A stretch of 64,000 bases of DNA from Sweltsa coloradensis (GCA_024449915.1 JAMZAV010000445.1:806001-870000), one strand, 5' to 3'. Numbered from the stretch's first letter, positions 38,563 to 51,486 are shown. Notes: generated by a model not told the origin, from the letters alone. Numbers and translations are program-made.

Positions 38563-40870
38563 TCGCCCAAGTGATTAGACAGACCAATTAAATATCTAAT
38601 TTACAAAAGTTTGAAATCGAACGCACTAGCACAAATTAAGTGTCCAAGTGCTTCCTCGAATATTAATACATACTATTCACCACAGAATTAACGAAATGTT
38701 AAGAATCAACTATGCCCATGGTAAATAAATTGACTACCCTGTTGATAGATTTAATTCGATAAAAAATTTAAATAAAATTTCCAAACATTTAAAACTTTTT
38801 ACACAAAATCTTTTAAGAATTCAATCGTCGTTCTAGGATAGACAATTCTTGAATGTTAATCACCGGTATTCAACAAGTAGTGTCAGGGCCCACGTGATGT
38901 TCGCGTCGCGCGGTGCCGGCCAGTACGTACGTCGCCTGCTGCACCGGGGAATGCACTGAGCCAGGCGACGGCGGACGACTGCACCGCGCGCGAGTTGCAC
39001 CGACTCGCTGGCTCGCTCGCTCGCACAGTTCCGGTACCGACGTCACTCTGCACCCACCCACTCTACACGGTGTAGTATCGTGAACGTCGACGCCACCTGC
39101 ACCACTGTTGTATTAGCCGAGCGATTGTTTGCGCATTATTAGACGATACATTTTCTTCAACGACCTCTTGTCGGGCACGTCCGAAGGAAGGTCGTATGAA
39201 CTAACACAATCAGAGTCGGTGCCCCCTTATCTTCGTTGTACTTGAAGCGGCGTTGCATGAGATGGTTGGATAGAGAAGTTATGATTTTCAAAAAAATTGC
39301 CGCTAAAACGAAATTTCCAATAATTTTCACTACTCAATTCACCGCTTTTTGACAATTTAACTCAAACGGAAATTTATTTTCTACACAAATATCTGTCTCG
39401 TTGGTCAGACTAAATTTATATAGAAACCATTTCCTCTGTAAAATTCCTGTCTCATAATTACAAAGTTGAGACGAAAAACTACACCACTATGCATGAACAA
39501 AGTTTATAACATTTTCACCACGATTTCACCACTTTTGGGCAAAACACAAACGAGCATGCAAGCTTCTGGCGATGATGAAACATTGATAGAAGTTTTCTAG
39601 AGAGTTTTTAGTTTTCTTCATTTATAATTAGTTAACTGACAAACCCTACTCCACACGAACGCCATATAATGTTTAAATGACACTGCTTTTGGTTATCTAG
39701 ACGACGAGCAAATGTACTGGGGACATTATCAAAACATTTAAAAAAAGTAATCTTATGTTTACAAATATTAAAACTCTGCCCCGTTTAGAGGGGAACTTGT
39801 TACTAAACTGTTTTAAGTATTTTTATATCCAAATGTTACACCCCAACACATTTATTGTTATTTATTTAACGCCTAGAATATATTAATACTAACGAACACT
39901 GTATCACATTAGTCTTTGCATAAATTCACTTTTCTTCACCTCAACGCAACAGTACATGCGGCAAAACTAGTACACTAATTACTCTGTGCATTCAGTTCTC
40001 AGTACCGAGTACTTGCTTTAGCTAGCACGCAATCATATCGTAAACAATAGCCTAACATGAAAGCAGTGTGTATAGAGTAAAACACGAAAGCGCCGACAAT
40101 GTTACGAAATCGCAAGCCCAGTCTAGCACATCCACGATTTATTTCAACGATTAAACTATTTATTTATCTATCAAGTTGGTTATTTGTATGCGTGTAAGTG
40201 CGCGCATAAAAGACAAATTAGCCATTAAGCTGGAATTATCTCGGGCGAACGTGCAGACGTGTAGACGTGTCGCAAGCAACCTGCCAACTTGAGTCGAGCC
40301 GAGTGCAGCGGTGGAAATATGGCACTATAAAGTTGAAACTATTTCGCAACTAAGTCTAGGAGGCGGTGACGTTGTATGCAACTGGCCGTGCCGAGTCTGC
40401 AAAGTCTCGTGTGTCGAAAGACGTCACAGCTGTTGCAGAATGGGTGTTAACACTTTGTTGTGGCAAACATCTACTAGTTCCCGAGTCAAGTATTGAAGGA
40501 GATAGTTTAGAGCACGGATGCATATATTAGTTAAAGATATGTAGATAATTTGCAGAAGAAGAATTTGAAAATAACTTGGACCTATACTAAAAAATGATTT
40601 AACATGACACAATGCAATTTGTTAACGTTGGGTAATTTATTTTTAGAATTTGTTTTAATTTATTTGCTTCTGTGAACTGTAACAAGAACTATATAGACGA
40701 AGATGAATTATTGTTTTACCAGGACTGGTGATATTGATTAATGATTCGCAATCTATGTAGGCGATCTGTATCTAGTTATCCAAGTTGCACAATACAATAA
40801 GGATCGTGCAATTGCGACCACCTCAGGCTGAGTGCTGCTCATACCCCGGGCATGGTCTCAGCTCACCGAC
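38563..40870. other. Non-coding, with one GC-rich patch
   Basis: 38880-39060 is GC- and CpG-rich and could be a promoter-like or exonic patch, but no splice pair supports an exon. Around 40190-40250, ACAAATTAGCCATTAAGCTG looks like homeodomain-site-rich regulatory sequence. Both are inference only. Confidence 0.3.
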
Positions 40871-41091
40871 CTACAAGCTACGAGCCATGAGCTACAAGCT
40901 ACGAGCCATGAGCCACAAGCTACAAGCTACGAACTCACGAGCTTCATCAATCTACGAGTTACAAACTATAAGAGTTAACTAGAACTACAATACAAGCTAC
41001 AAGAGCTACAAGCTACGAGCCACGAGCTACAAGCTACAAGCAATAAGACCTACAAGCTAGCTACAAGCTACGCTCTATGAGCTACAAGCTA
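40871..41091 (+). repeat. AGCTACAA/AGCTACGA short-unit minisatellite
   Basis: Dozens of variants of GAGCTACAAGCTAC are interspersed with GAGCCATGAGC and similar. The unit is 6-7 bp with a looser superstructure of about 20 bp. Confidence 0.9.
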
Positions 41092-41859
41092 CACACATCA
41101 ACGAGACCATCAGTTACTCGGTGACCTGCATACAAGGCGCACGTGAGGTGACCCCCCCCCTAAAGTGTGGGTGGCAAACAAGGCGAGAGACAAACAATAG
41201 CCACTGGTATAATTATTCACACTCGCATCTGTGTCGCATTCTGCCAAGGTGACACCGATGCAGCTAGAATGCAGGTGCGTATAATGCATCGGCTCTTGTG
41301 ACGTCACGAGGTGTCTGTTGCAAGATGCCTCGAACACGAGCGCAGCTAGCATGCTGACACGAGGGAGTTTCGGGGGCGAGCTGACTGCTTCCTCAGACAT
41401 GTACGTAGTGAGGAGACTATAGGGGGTTAGTCCTTCCTCAGACACAAACATGCACACACATGAAGTTAGGGGTACTTCGAAGAAACTGCCCTCTCTTTCT
41501 CAGACATGAAAATGAACACGATGAGCGAGTTTTCGGAGGCAATCCGATTCCTTCGTCAAACCATAGTTGTGGTCAAACATAACTATGAACAAATGAGTAA
41601 ATGGCAAATGCAATAAGGTGTTTGTCCTATTCATAGCAAATGAGAACCGACAAGAATTAAATGTACTAAAATATTTATAAGGACCAGTACGTCACATTTT
41701 ACGACTTCACGTTGCAGGCTAATATGTAAATTAGTGATGAAACACAAATACATACAAAGAATGTGAATAAATATGGCAACAGAGCGATATGACCGTGCAC
41801 ACAATCAACACTGATGTGTAGTAGGAGATGAGTCTAAATTTTACAAACTAGGAAGCTTC
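41092..41859. other. Non-coding
   Basis: Includes a perfect TGACGTCA at 41299-41306. The 115-codon minus frame at 41.11-41.46 kb has no splice or domain support. Confidence 0.4.
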
Positions 41860-42185
41860 GCAAACGCTTTTCAGGCGCGTTGTTGGATGAGCGTATTTTT
41901 TTAACGAAAAAAGCGTAAAATTGCGATTTTCATGAGAAATTATTTTTTATTGCGCTAAATTTCACACCAATACATTAATTAAAAAAATTAAGGTTCTCAA
42001 AAAAGTGGCAGTTTTAAGTTCGGAGATTTCGAATGCCCCCAGAAAATTTCATCGCAATTAGAGTATCGGTTTAGCCGGAATCGTGTTAACAGACACAAAA
42101 ATAAATAATAAAAAAAAAATCCGGATTGTTTTCTCCAGTGTAGTGGAATGGAATCTTCGCTTCGCTCATCCAATAAACATACAAA
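41860..42185 (+). repeat. Possible 3' tail of a non-LTR retrotransposon or its SINE
   Basis: AAATTTCATCGCAATTAGAG, then CGGTTTAGCCGGAATCGTGT and TAACAGACACAAAAATAAAT, resembles the tail widely seen at 3' ends of RTE/jockey-like elements in invertebrates, ending in A-rich simple repeat. No reverse transcriptase frame is attached. The assignment rests on pattern memory only. Confidence 0.35.
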
Positions 42186-44058
42186 ATGTAAAAAAAAATG
42201 TGGAACCTGAAATCGGTGGCACGTGATAAGTTATCAGTCCCACCCCCGGTTTAACACGTAGAAACGACCGTCTAGATGATGCGGGCCACATATGATACTA
42301 TCAGTCTAGCTCATGAGTTGCAGGTTGATGCACTCAGAGTCGCCTCCGGAGGCTCCGACTGCAATAATATAACAGTCAGTGCAGACAAAACATATCATCA
42401 AACCAACCGCATCAAATTTCCAAGCTCGGTGCAAAAAGATGACGAACGCTCGCTGACCTTTTGTTATCACATCTAGGATGACGACACCGTTACGAATATA
42501 ATAACTGACGTTTCTGAATAACACATTCAGAAATAAATATAGTTTTCCATAATGAGCGGGATTCAATTTAAAGATACGACTCAAGGCTGTGCGGGGAAAT
42601 TAAAAATATAAAAATTATGTTAGCGGCCATTTTGTTCGTTACTTCGCATTATGGAATATTGACTCGTCGGTAAAACAATAGCGAAACGGTAGTTACTCGT
42701 GTAAGGTACAATGGAAATTGATGTAAACTCTTTTATTACAACAGTCGTAAAAAGTCGACACGGAAAAATGAGCTATAAAACTATTTAATTGTCTCGACTT
42801 ATCGCTGTAGAACGTTGATACGAATTGCCGGCTCTTTTTACATGTTAATTAATTACAGAAGTGCACCACTTTAACACTCACTCTGTGCATTAACTCTGGT
42901 TATAGTAGAGTTAGACTAATGATAGATGTTAAAACTATAAAAAAAGTCGTATTATATTATGCATACTCCATAATTAACAGCGATTTATTGTTTAATATCA
43001 CGCTGCAGGCCTAGGCTCTGCTAGTTTGATAAGGGAGTAATGTCAGGACACAATCTAGTCTGGGAGTGATAAGAGAACTCGAGGGTCATTATACCACGAA
43101 GTTCACTGCAGATAGGCGTGAGTACAGGTGTTACACAGACATTGCTAGCTAAACTAAAGTTTATCAATTGCATGGTTGTGTTCCTTAGGTTGTGAAGGAA
43201 AGTTGCGTTTAGTTTAAAATTTGGTGAAACCGGGAGGAAATACACGTTCATGAATTATTATGCAGCATATTGTACTCTAATACACTTTGTTTTCTTTTTA
43301 TCTTACGACGTTGAATAACCCGAATTTTATTAATATTTAAACTAAAAATAAACGAACTATTTATGTTATTTTTACTCTGTTAATATCGCATAATACAATC
43401 CTTTCCAACAACGAAAGATTCAAATGATATTGTAATGATAGCAGCAGCATATTGCATGCAAACTGAACAAAGACCGCAAGTGCAATTACTGTAATTGCAT
43501 TGCAATGTTTATCCTAATTGTTTAGGAAGTTGTGGTTTCCGGCGACTGACGAAACAGCGCGTGATTTAAATATTGTCAAACCTCGCATTGTCACATGATC
43601 AATTCCAAGAAGTTGTCATTGTCAGTGAACCCGTCATGTTTGAGTCGTCGTCAGCGGTGGCTCATACGATCAGGACGCAGGCCATCGTCGTCATCAACAT
43701 CATCATCATCGTCATTAATAGCAACATTGTATTAATAGAGACGTTAAGCAATAAAAATCATAAAAAAATATCAAATCTTCTTTTTCCACTTGTAGGATTG
43801 CAAAGGTTAGGTTGTCATAGTAAAATCACCTTATTTAAACAAAACTATAGTTGGTAGCTTAACTGGTAAAGAGTGATTTACTCCAGCAAGTAAGTTATGT
43901 TGTGTGACATCAAAGGTTTTGCTTTGTGCATGACTGCAAGTTGGAAGTAAGTTATTCGAAGAATAAACAGTAAAGTGGGATTTAGATTCGGCAATTAACG
44001 AGAATTCATTTCGGACACGTCTCACGACTAACAGAAAGGGCTCAATGGGATGGGGAAA
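42186..44058. other. Non-coding
   Basis: A solitary MITE-like end TTTGGTGAAACCGGG lies at 43219-43233. A TTGCAATTACTGTAATTGCATTGCAATG-type block near 43480 has regulatory-like symmetry. No supported exon. Confidence 0.35.
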
Positions 44059-44081
44059 GTCCCCCCCCCCCCCCCCCCCCG
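44059..44081. repeat. Homopolymer C tract
   Basis: About 21 consecutive C are followed by GGGG, the longest pure homopolymer outside the 57-63 kb zone. Its exact length is unlikely to be reliable. Confidence 0.85.
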
Positions 44082-44777
44082 GGGTACGTATCAAAGAGGA
44101 GTCTCCAAGTTGGACCGACCAGGCCTAGTCATGCCGCAGACACCCACCCACCCACCCAGCTCTTTCCGACGCGCTAGAATACACAAACGGGAATTCAAGC
44201 AAATAATTTGGATCGCGAAACTTCTAAACCCCTCTAATATTCCAACTAAACTATGGACAAAGTTCTATCTATTAGGGCTACAACAAATCAACGACGGACG
44301 TTTCGTCGCAGAACTTAACCAAGCGCAGTTATTAACTCGGCTTTCACAACTCAAACCAACCTACGATAATTAATTAAATGCGTGTCCTCGTCGCGTTCGC
44401 CCGTGGATCGCGTCAACTTCGCCTAGATAGCAATAAATTATTCTTGCGCTCGCGCTCCGTTGAGTCTCAACGTTACAAAGACAGCGTTGACGTTAGTGGA
44501 ATTGAAATATACTCGGACGATCGATGGAAAAGGCGTTTTACGACATAAAGTATATTAAATATCAAAATCCTTAGCCCGGAGCATTGAATGTTCGCTGCGG
44601 GAGAGTTATATGTCTCGCTCGCGAGTCTCTTAGGAGTAATTGACAATAGTTCAGAGTGAAACAATCTTAGTAAAAGGTGTCAAACAGTGGGAAATACAAC
44701 AAGGCACCACTGAAAACTTGGGTTATACTGGAAGGCCACAGGCAGAAACTTATTCTAACAAATAATCGTTATTTTAA
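44082..44777. other. Non-coding
   Basis: A plus-strand frame ending at 44373 is protein-like over its last 65 codons but unsupported by a convincing acceptor. Nothing else was recognised. Confidence 0.3.
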
Positions 44778-44795
44778 TTTGGTGGAGGTGCCGGG
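44778..44795 (+). repeat. Solitary copy of the motif
   Basis: TTTGGTGGAGGTGCCGGG, a perfect copy, lies about 450 bp before the 297-bp satellite array and in the same orientation. Confidence 0.85.
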
Positions 44796-45227
44796 TCCTG
44801 CGACTAATATTAATGCTTCATAGCAAAATCGTAAAATGAGTTATTTACTTAAGTACAGAATTTCAATCTGTGCAAGTTTTGTATCTAAGCATATTATTTA
44901 CATACACTCGACTACATATTTTTCTGGTGAAAATCTCACAACCTAGCAGTTCTATAATAAGACTTCTCAGTATAGAATCCTTATGGAAAATTCAAAACAG
45001 ACATTTCCTGAGTTCTAGATAAAAATACATTTATCTCGACACTATTGATTCTGAGATGTTTCAGTATAGAACTGAGACATCAATATCATATGTTTGCAAA
45101 CTTCAAGGGAAACATCAATAACAATAACACTTTAAATAAAAGTTAAGTTACAATAAATGCCACTTAAAAATGATATGCACCCTAAACGATTGTAGCACCT
45201 TGCCACCTTGTGTGAGTGGGTAAATAG
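44796..45227. other. Non-coding
   Basis: AT-rich sequence between the solitary motif and the satellite array; nothing recognised. Confidence 0.4.
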
Positions 45228-46025
45228 TTTCTATAATTCTGTATTTTTTATTTATTTATTCACTCTGGGAAACCGACTATCAGGGACCCTGAAATAAATT
45301 TCAGCATTTTTGGTGGAGGTGCCGGGTCCAGTCAGTGAGTTTAAAATGCGACTACAAATTAAAAACACCGGAGAAATTATTGTCTGTGAAAAGTTACGCA
45401 ATATGTGACGTTTATTATGCCCAACAAGACGTTACCAATTTACCATACAAGTTATAGAAATTGTCCTTTGAAGGCATGCGTGTTCAAATCCCAGATAAAA
45501 TCATCTGTCACATTATGATAGAAGGTATTTATAATTTTATTTATTCATTCACCTTGCCAACAGACTACAAGAGGCTCTGAAATAAATTTCTCAATTTTTG
45601 GTGGAGGCGCCGGGTCCAGCCAAGATAAGGTGCGACTGTCTGTGAGGAGTTTATAAAACGTTGCTTTACTCTGTGTCCCGATCTTTAAACGTTTCACGCA
45701 ATACGTGACGTTTATTGTGCCCATACAATACCAATTTACCATACAAGTTATAGAAATTGTCCTTTGAAGGCATGCGTGTTCAAATCCCAGATAAAATCAT
45801 CTGTCACATTAAAATAGAAGGTATTTATAATTTTATTTATTCATTCACCTTGCCAACATAATACCAGAGAATCCGAAATAAATTTCTCAATTTTTGGTGG
45901 AGGCGCCGGGTCCAGCCAAGATAAGGTGCGACTGTCTGTGAGGAGTTTATAAAACGTTGCTTCACTCTGTGTCCCGATCTTTAAACGTTTCACGCAAAAC
46001 GTGACGTTTATTGTGCCCATACAAT
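45228..46025 (+). repeat. 297-bp satellite array, left part
   Basis: About 2.7 units. TACCATACAAG recurs at 45441 and 45737 (296 bp). Each unit has, in order, GGCATGCGTGTTCAAATCCC (B-box-like), AGATAAAATCATCTGTCAC, TTTATTTATTCATTCACC, GAAATAAATTTCTCAATTTT, the motif GGTGGAGGYGCCGGGTCC and CGTTTCACGCAAWACGTGAC. Motif copies are at 45309, 45597 and 45893. Confidence 0.95.
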
Positions 46026-47657
46026 CTAGGTGCCCGTTAGGGCGCCGCAGCCAAGCCGCGGTGCGCTACACACTCAACCCTTATACCCCCAAGCAGAGTT
46101 GGGGTGATTTCGAGGTGTTACCCAGCCGTCATGTAACGGGGATGTGAACTTGAACTATCACATCGAGGGGATTTAGGTACCTGACAACAAATGCCAAATT
46201 TTATTGGGGTACGACCATTCCTTCTTGGTGACAAAAAAAATGGCTTAAAACATGCTCAAAATCACTTTAAGGATGTTAGCTACTCCTACTACTATGCTAC
46301 TACTGTACTTACATCAAATACTCGGCCCGCGATTCTGACCGACGGGTGGGACTACAATGTTCATATTTTACATGGACATTAAGGTTATAGTATTATAGTC
46401 TCTTTGAAAAAAAAGTTGAAAAAGTTTGTTGGAAGGTTTCCCAAAATAAAGGTTTTAAAATAAGCCTTATACAATCAACAAGTAACCATAGTTACTTGAC
46501 ATTTGTTGACGGTATAAGCAGAGTACGGGGGGAAAGTGCGATACTTTAAAACAAATGGCGGACATTTTAAATTTTGCTTCTATGTGTGAAATGAGAAAAT
46601 TTTCATTATACTCTCATAAACAAATCAGAAACCGTCCCTGACCTAGGCCCAGATGTAAAAATTTAAATTTATAATACAACCGTGTAGGTCTAAAGTTCCA
46701 TTAGGCTATAGGACTAGATAAAATTATTACTTACATTACATGTTTGGCAAGCCTAGCCAACCCTAGGCCAGCACAACATAGTTCTGTCACACAATACCAC
46801 AAACAAAATGTCGAGCAAGGTGCCCAAAATAATATGCGCTTGCTCATCTGTTTGTTTACATAATTGCAACAATCAATCATTTCACGCAACTCGTCTTTCT
46901 ATTGGCCCGCGTTTATGAAGGCACGCTATCTAGAATAAATATAGAACTTTTTCGAGCTCTTTGCTATACGCATATCTTTTTAAATGTCAAACGAAAACGA
47001 CTTCGTTTTCAAATTGCGTTTTCAACAGTCATCTCCACGACCTCAAGAATTGGGGTCCAGACCTATACCGTCGTTATACCATGGTTATACCACCTATACC
47101 CAGGATGTAAAATGAATCCGGGTCTAGATTTTTTTACATCCTATATTTTTTATTGCTAATACCATAGAAATTAAATCAACTTTGATAAAATTTTTAAAAT
47201 TTTAACATATAATTTTGCAATGGAACTTGAAAAAGTAATGAGATCACACACATAACAAAAAACTTGTAGAATCAGCCAAACCTTACACACTCAAAAGAAA
47301 TGAGATCTAAAAAAGGGCCAAGCTCATCTACCCTTCCACATTTGCGCATTCCTAATTCATAAAAGTACACTGTCCCCTAACAGCATCCTCGAAAAGCTTT
47401 GGGAAAATAAAATTTGCATGTTATTACGTTTTAATTAATTAGAAAAAGAACTTGGATGAACTATTTCGTTTAAATTAATAATCGCAAATTCCCATTTTGC
47501 CAAGCTTTCGAGGATGGGTGTTATGGGACACTGTACGTTTATGAATTTAAAAATGCGCAAATGTGGAAGGTTTGTGAGCTTGGCCTTTTTTTAGATCTCA
47601 TTTCTTTTGAGTGTGTAAGGTTTGGCTGTATTTCTACAAGTTTTTGTTATGTGTGTT
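46026..47657. mobile_element. 1.63-kb insertion inside the 297-bp satellite
   Basis: The satellite breaks after CCCATACAAT at 46025 and resumes with ACCAATGTACC at 47658, where an intact unit reads CCCATACAATACCAATTTACC. The insert starts GC-rich (GTGCCCGTTAGGGCGCCGCA), continues AT-rich with a hairpin at 46474-46512, and ends in a large foldback. No target duplication or coding domain is visible; junctions are uncertain by about four bases because some units carry GTTACCAAT. It may be two nested elements. Confidence 0.75.
47245..47657. mobile_element. Foldback (long inverted repeat) element
   Basis: Arms of about 165 bp (47245-47407 and 47491-47657) are inverted copies separated by about 83 bp. 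Shared blocks include ACACACATAACAAAAA, CCAAACCTTACACACTCAAA, AGAAATGAGATCT and TTCCACATTTGCGCAT. Similarity is roughly 85-90 percent with small indels. No open frame; consistent with a MITE or foldback transposon of unknown superfamily. Confidence 0.85.
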
Positions 47658-48905
47658 ACCAATGTACCATACAAGTTATAGAAATTGTCCGTTGAAGGCG
47701 AGCGTGTTCAAATCCCAGATAAAATAATCTGTCACATTATGATAGAAGGTATTTATAATTTTATTTATTCATTCACCTTGCCAACAGACTACAAGAGGCT
47801 TTGAAATAAATTTTTCAATTTTTGGTGGAGGTGCCGGTTCTGGCCAAGATAAGGTGCGACTGTATCTGAAGAGTTCATAAAACGTTGCTTCACTCTGAGT
47901 CCCGATCTTTAAACGTTTCACGCAAAACGTGACGTTTATTGTGCCCATACAATACCAATGTACCATACAAGTTATAGAAATTGTCCGTTGAAGGCGAGCG
48001 TGTTCAAATCCCAGATAAAATAATCTGTCACATTATGATAGAAGGTATTTATAATTTTATTTATTCATTCACCTTGCCAACATAATACCAGAGGGAATCC
48101 GAAATAAATTTCTCAATTTTTGGTGGAGGCGCCGGGTCCGGCCAAGATAAGGTGCGACTGTCTGTGAGGAGTTTATAAAACGTTGCTTCACTCTGAGTCC
48201 CGATCTTTAAACGTTTCACGCAAAACGTGACGTTTATTATGCACATATACAATACCAATTTACCATACAAGTTATAGAAATTGTCCTTTGAAGGCATGCG
48301 TGTTCAAATCCCAGATAAAATCATCTGTCACATTAAAATAGAAGATATTTATAATTTTATTAATTCATTCACCTTGCCAACTAATACCAGAGAATCCGAA
48401 ATACTTTTCTCAATTTTTGGTGGAGGCGCCGGGTCCGGGCCCAAAATACGGAGCGCTGTCTGTGAACAGTTTATAAAACGTTGCTTTACTCTGAGTCCCG
48501 ATATTTAAACGTTTCACGCACTACGCGACGTTTATTATGCCCATACAATACCAATTTACCATACAAGTTATAGAAATTGTCCTGTGAAGGCATGTGTGTA
48601 CAAATCCCAGATAAAATCATAAGTCACATTAAAACAAAAGGTATTTATAATTTTATTTATTCATTCACCTTGCCAACAGACTACAAGAGGCTCTGAAATA
48701 AATTTCTCAATTTTTGGTGGAGGTGCCGGTTCCGGCCAAGATAAGGTGCGACAGTATCTGAAGAGTTCATAAAACGTTGATACACTCAGTGACCCGATAT
48801 TTATACGTTTCACGCAATACGTGACGTTTATTTCTGCACACAAGACGTTACTAATGAACCATGTAAAAGCTATAGAAATTGTCCTTTGAAGGCATTATGG
48901 TAAAA
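47658..48905 (+). repeat. 297-bp satellite array, right part
   Basis: Just over four units with TACCATACAAG at 47665, 47961, 48261 and 48557, and a diverged one at 48857. Motif copies are at 47821, 48119, 48416 and 48713. The last unit decays near 48905. It shares all blocks with the left part. Confidence 0.95.
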
Positions 48906-49782
48906 TTCTTAGCAAACATATAATGGATATCAAATAAAACTCCGTGTATATACTATATTTGGGCGCAAGTTTCGTACATAACGAGCAATGAATGAACTTT
49001 AGGCCTGGCATAGATAAGTCGCAGTTCTCCCCCAATGATCTATCTCCACAGCCTCCTCCTACACACACGAGGTCTCCTCATGGGCGTGGAATGTGTCTCA
49101 CCTATTTGTTTCACGGGCCAGATCGAACAGAGCCCTCTAAGCGCTAGGTGTGATAAATGTCTATGGGTTCGATACTACAGGCACAGCACCCACCCCACCC
49201 GGCCGGGAAGCGGCTTCATAATAACACCCGCATTATGGTAAATCGCTCAAGCCGACTTGCTGCAGAGATTATGGGAGAGCACTTTGATACAGCACTGTTC
49301 ATAAATCCGACCCAGTGCGTGGCGGGTAGGGGTGTGGTGATTTACCACTACACGCACAAGACATGGCTGGAAATCGTGCTGCATGCGAGTTATAGGTTGC
49401 TTTGCTACACGTGTAAACGTGAGGGATTTATTACAGAATATTGAATACATATTTTAAACGTATTATTTATTATAGTATATTGAAACTAGGTTATAAATAA
49501 TGTAACATTGATTTTGTATAATACAGTTCAATGATTTAATAAATATATCACATTCGTATTTAGAGTCTACCCACTCAGCCCCACAACCGATTTTCAGTAA
49601 AAATAAGGTTAAATATCATGTACAAACGGGCAGAGTGCCACCAGTAAACGATGATATGTTTTTAAGCGCGGCAAAGCATAGTTCGTTCCGTATAATAATG
49701 CAGTTTGAGGGCACGTAGCCTTCTCCGAGAAAGAAGTAGTTTGAATCAATGTCACCCGACTCTCTCGAAATAATTGGTGGTA
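48906..49782. other. Non-coding
   Basis: Overlapping frames on both strands at 49.04-49.45 kb lack splice support. Nothing recognised. Confidence 0.35.
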
Positions 49783-49800
49783 TTTGGTGTAGGCGCCGGG
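49783..49800 (+). repeat. Diverged solitary copy of the motif
   Basis: TTTGGTGTAGGCGCCGGG differs at one core base. CGAAATAATTGGTGG upstream echoes the GAAATAAAT block before the motif in the satellite. Confidence 0.75.
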
Positions 49801-51049
49801 TAGAAAAACGAGATTCTCTAGATTTATTCATGTATTTATAAATTTACTTACTTATATATTGATTTACTTATGTTTATTTACTTATATATTCATTTAACGT
49901 CTATCCTTTTTAATAATAAAAGCATTTGCAATAGGTCTTGTTACAATCTAAAGAGTAATAATTTTGTGGCACCTCTGTTCTGAAACTTGTTGTTACAAAT
50001 TCAAAACAGTATTATTTTCATCCACACCTCTCAGCTAGATGACATACTTAAGTATTATTGTGTGCAGTCCTTCGAAATAATCCAATGTGCCCGGCCACCA
50101 AAAAATAAAACAAAAGAACTTTTTCGAAATGAAAACTCCCGTAATGAAAGAGTCTCGAGTTGAACGCACGGCGTCTCAAGCTTCGACGCGTGCGTCACGA
50201 CGCTGTTGCGTACGTCTGTCCATCTGTCCGTCGGTCTGTCTGTCTGTCTGTCGGTGAAGGCTTTGTGCCATCACACACACACGCACACAATGGGGACGAC
50301 ATTTCCCATCTACGTCATAGGACTTCTAGGTAAATGATAAACTGTCAGGTCCATGCCGAGGCCTATTGAAACTCTAATGTCAGCCAAACACAATGTCGCT
50401 TAAGATAATAAGAGACGGGGCGCATAAAACCTGGCCCCGCTGTCTTAAAGGAGCAGGCGACTTCTTTACCCACTAGGACCAACACATAAGCTGTCATAAG
50501 TAAACACGGATGAATTTGTATGAAGACGATATTATTTATTTTCGAATTAAGAAATTAACATGACACATTAAAACTGTATAGATGTAGCATGAAGTAAGAA
50601 ATGTTGATATTTTTATTGAAAAAACGATGAATATTAAAATGTGTTGCTGCTCGGCATGTGAAACGATAAAGATAGACAGTAAAAGCTTTTTAATAGCTAT
50701 TTAATAACGCAAAAAAAAGATTTGCATTTGTTAGTCTAACCAATTTGTCAAGGTGTTGTAGTGTGACGCAAACTAGAAGTTCTTTAGATGCTTAAATTTT
50801 ACTTCCCTGAATTTAATTACGTTGTTTAACTAAATCAACAAATTTTAAAGTTAACACTAACACCAAAAATGGACATTAAAAATAATTAGGTTAACATTAA
50901 AAATTCAAACGCTAAAAATTTAAACAAATTTCCACAGTTATGTTTTCTAAAAGATACGCAACACTGATAGTATATGTAATTTTAATGTAAGTTTGCTGTA
51001 TTGTCTAATAGTGAGAGGTTTTCTTCCAATCGAAATAAATATCCAGATA
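49801..51049. other. Non-coding
   Basis: Contains a short (GTCT)n run at 50234-50252 and CA dinucleotides at 50273-50288. The rest is AT-rich with nothing recognised. Confidence 0.4.
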
Positions 51050-51067
51050 TTTGGTGGAGGTGCCGGG
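51050..51067 (+). repeat. Solitary copy of the motif
   Basis: A perfect TTTGGTGGAGGTGCCGGG-type copy (ATTTGGTGG start) preceded by CGAAATAAATATCCA, again like the satellite's upstream block. Confidence 0.85.
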
Positions 51068-51305
51068 TACGCAATGCTTTGTTTCGGTGACATGCCAAGA
51101 AATGTAGCACCCCCAACGTCTTGGATTCAGAATTTCCATTATTTACTTTCAGTAAGCACAACTCTAAAACTAAATGAACTTAAATTGCTGAACGAGATAA
51201 TATGTGGAATGGAGTACACTTTTTACAGTAGTTTTCAATTTTAAATTACGCGTATCCTAACACATGAATACTTCAAAATGTTGACGTCAAAATCGGTCAT
51301 CCACC

Positions 51306-51486
51306 TTCCGTCCATTACATTCCTATATCCGTCTAATAAATTCCTAGATCCGTATATTATATTCCTAGATCCGTTCATTCTATTCCTAGATCCGTCCATT
51401 CTATTCCTAGATCCGTCTATTATATTCCTAGATCCGTCCATTATATTCCTAGATCCGTCTATATATTCCTAGATCCGTTCATACGA
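51306..51486. repeat. 21-bp minisatellite, about 8.5 units
   Basis: TTCCTAGATCCGTCYATTATA repeats every 21 bp from 51308. Because the unit is a multiple of three, both strands stay open (FLDPSI and DGSRN peptides); these are artefacts. Confidence 0.95.

Noticed and set aside
44050..44373. 107-codon plus-strand frame with a protein-like C-terminal part
   Set aside because: It starts in a C21 tract, its only acceptor candidate is a CCCACCCACCCAG string, no donor or family match is seen, and codon use is not biased. It could be a last exon but I cannot support it.
51241..51472. DGSRN-like and FLDPSI-like repeat proteins
   Set aside because: A 21-bp unit keeps both strands open by arithmetic; no start context or flanking coding sequence.
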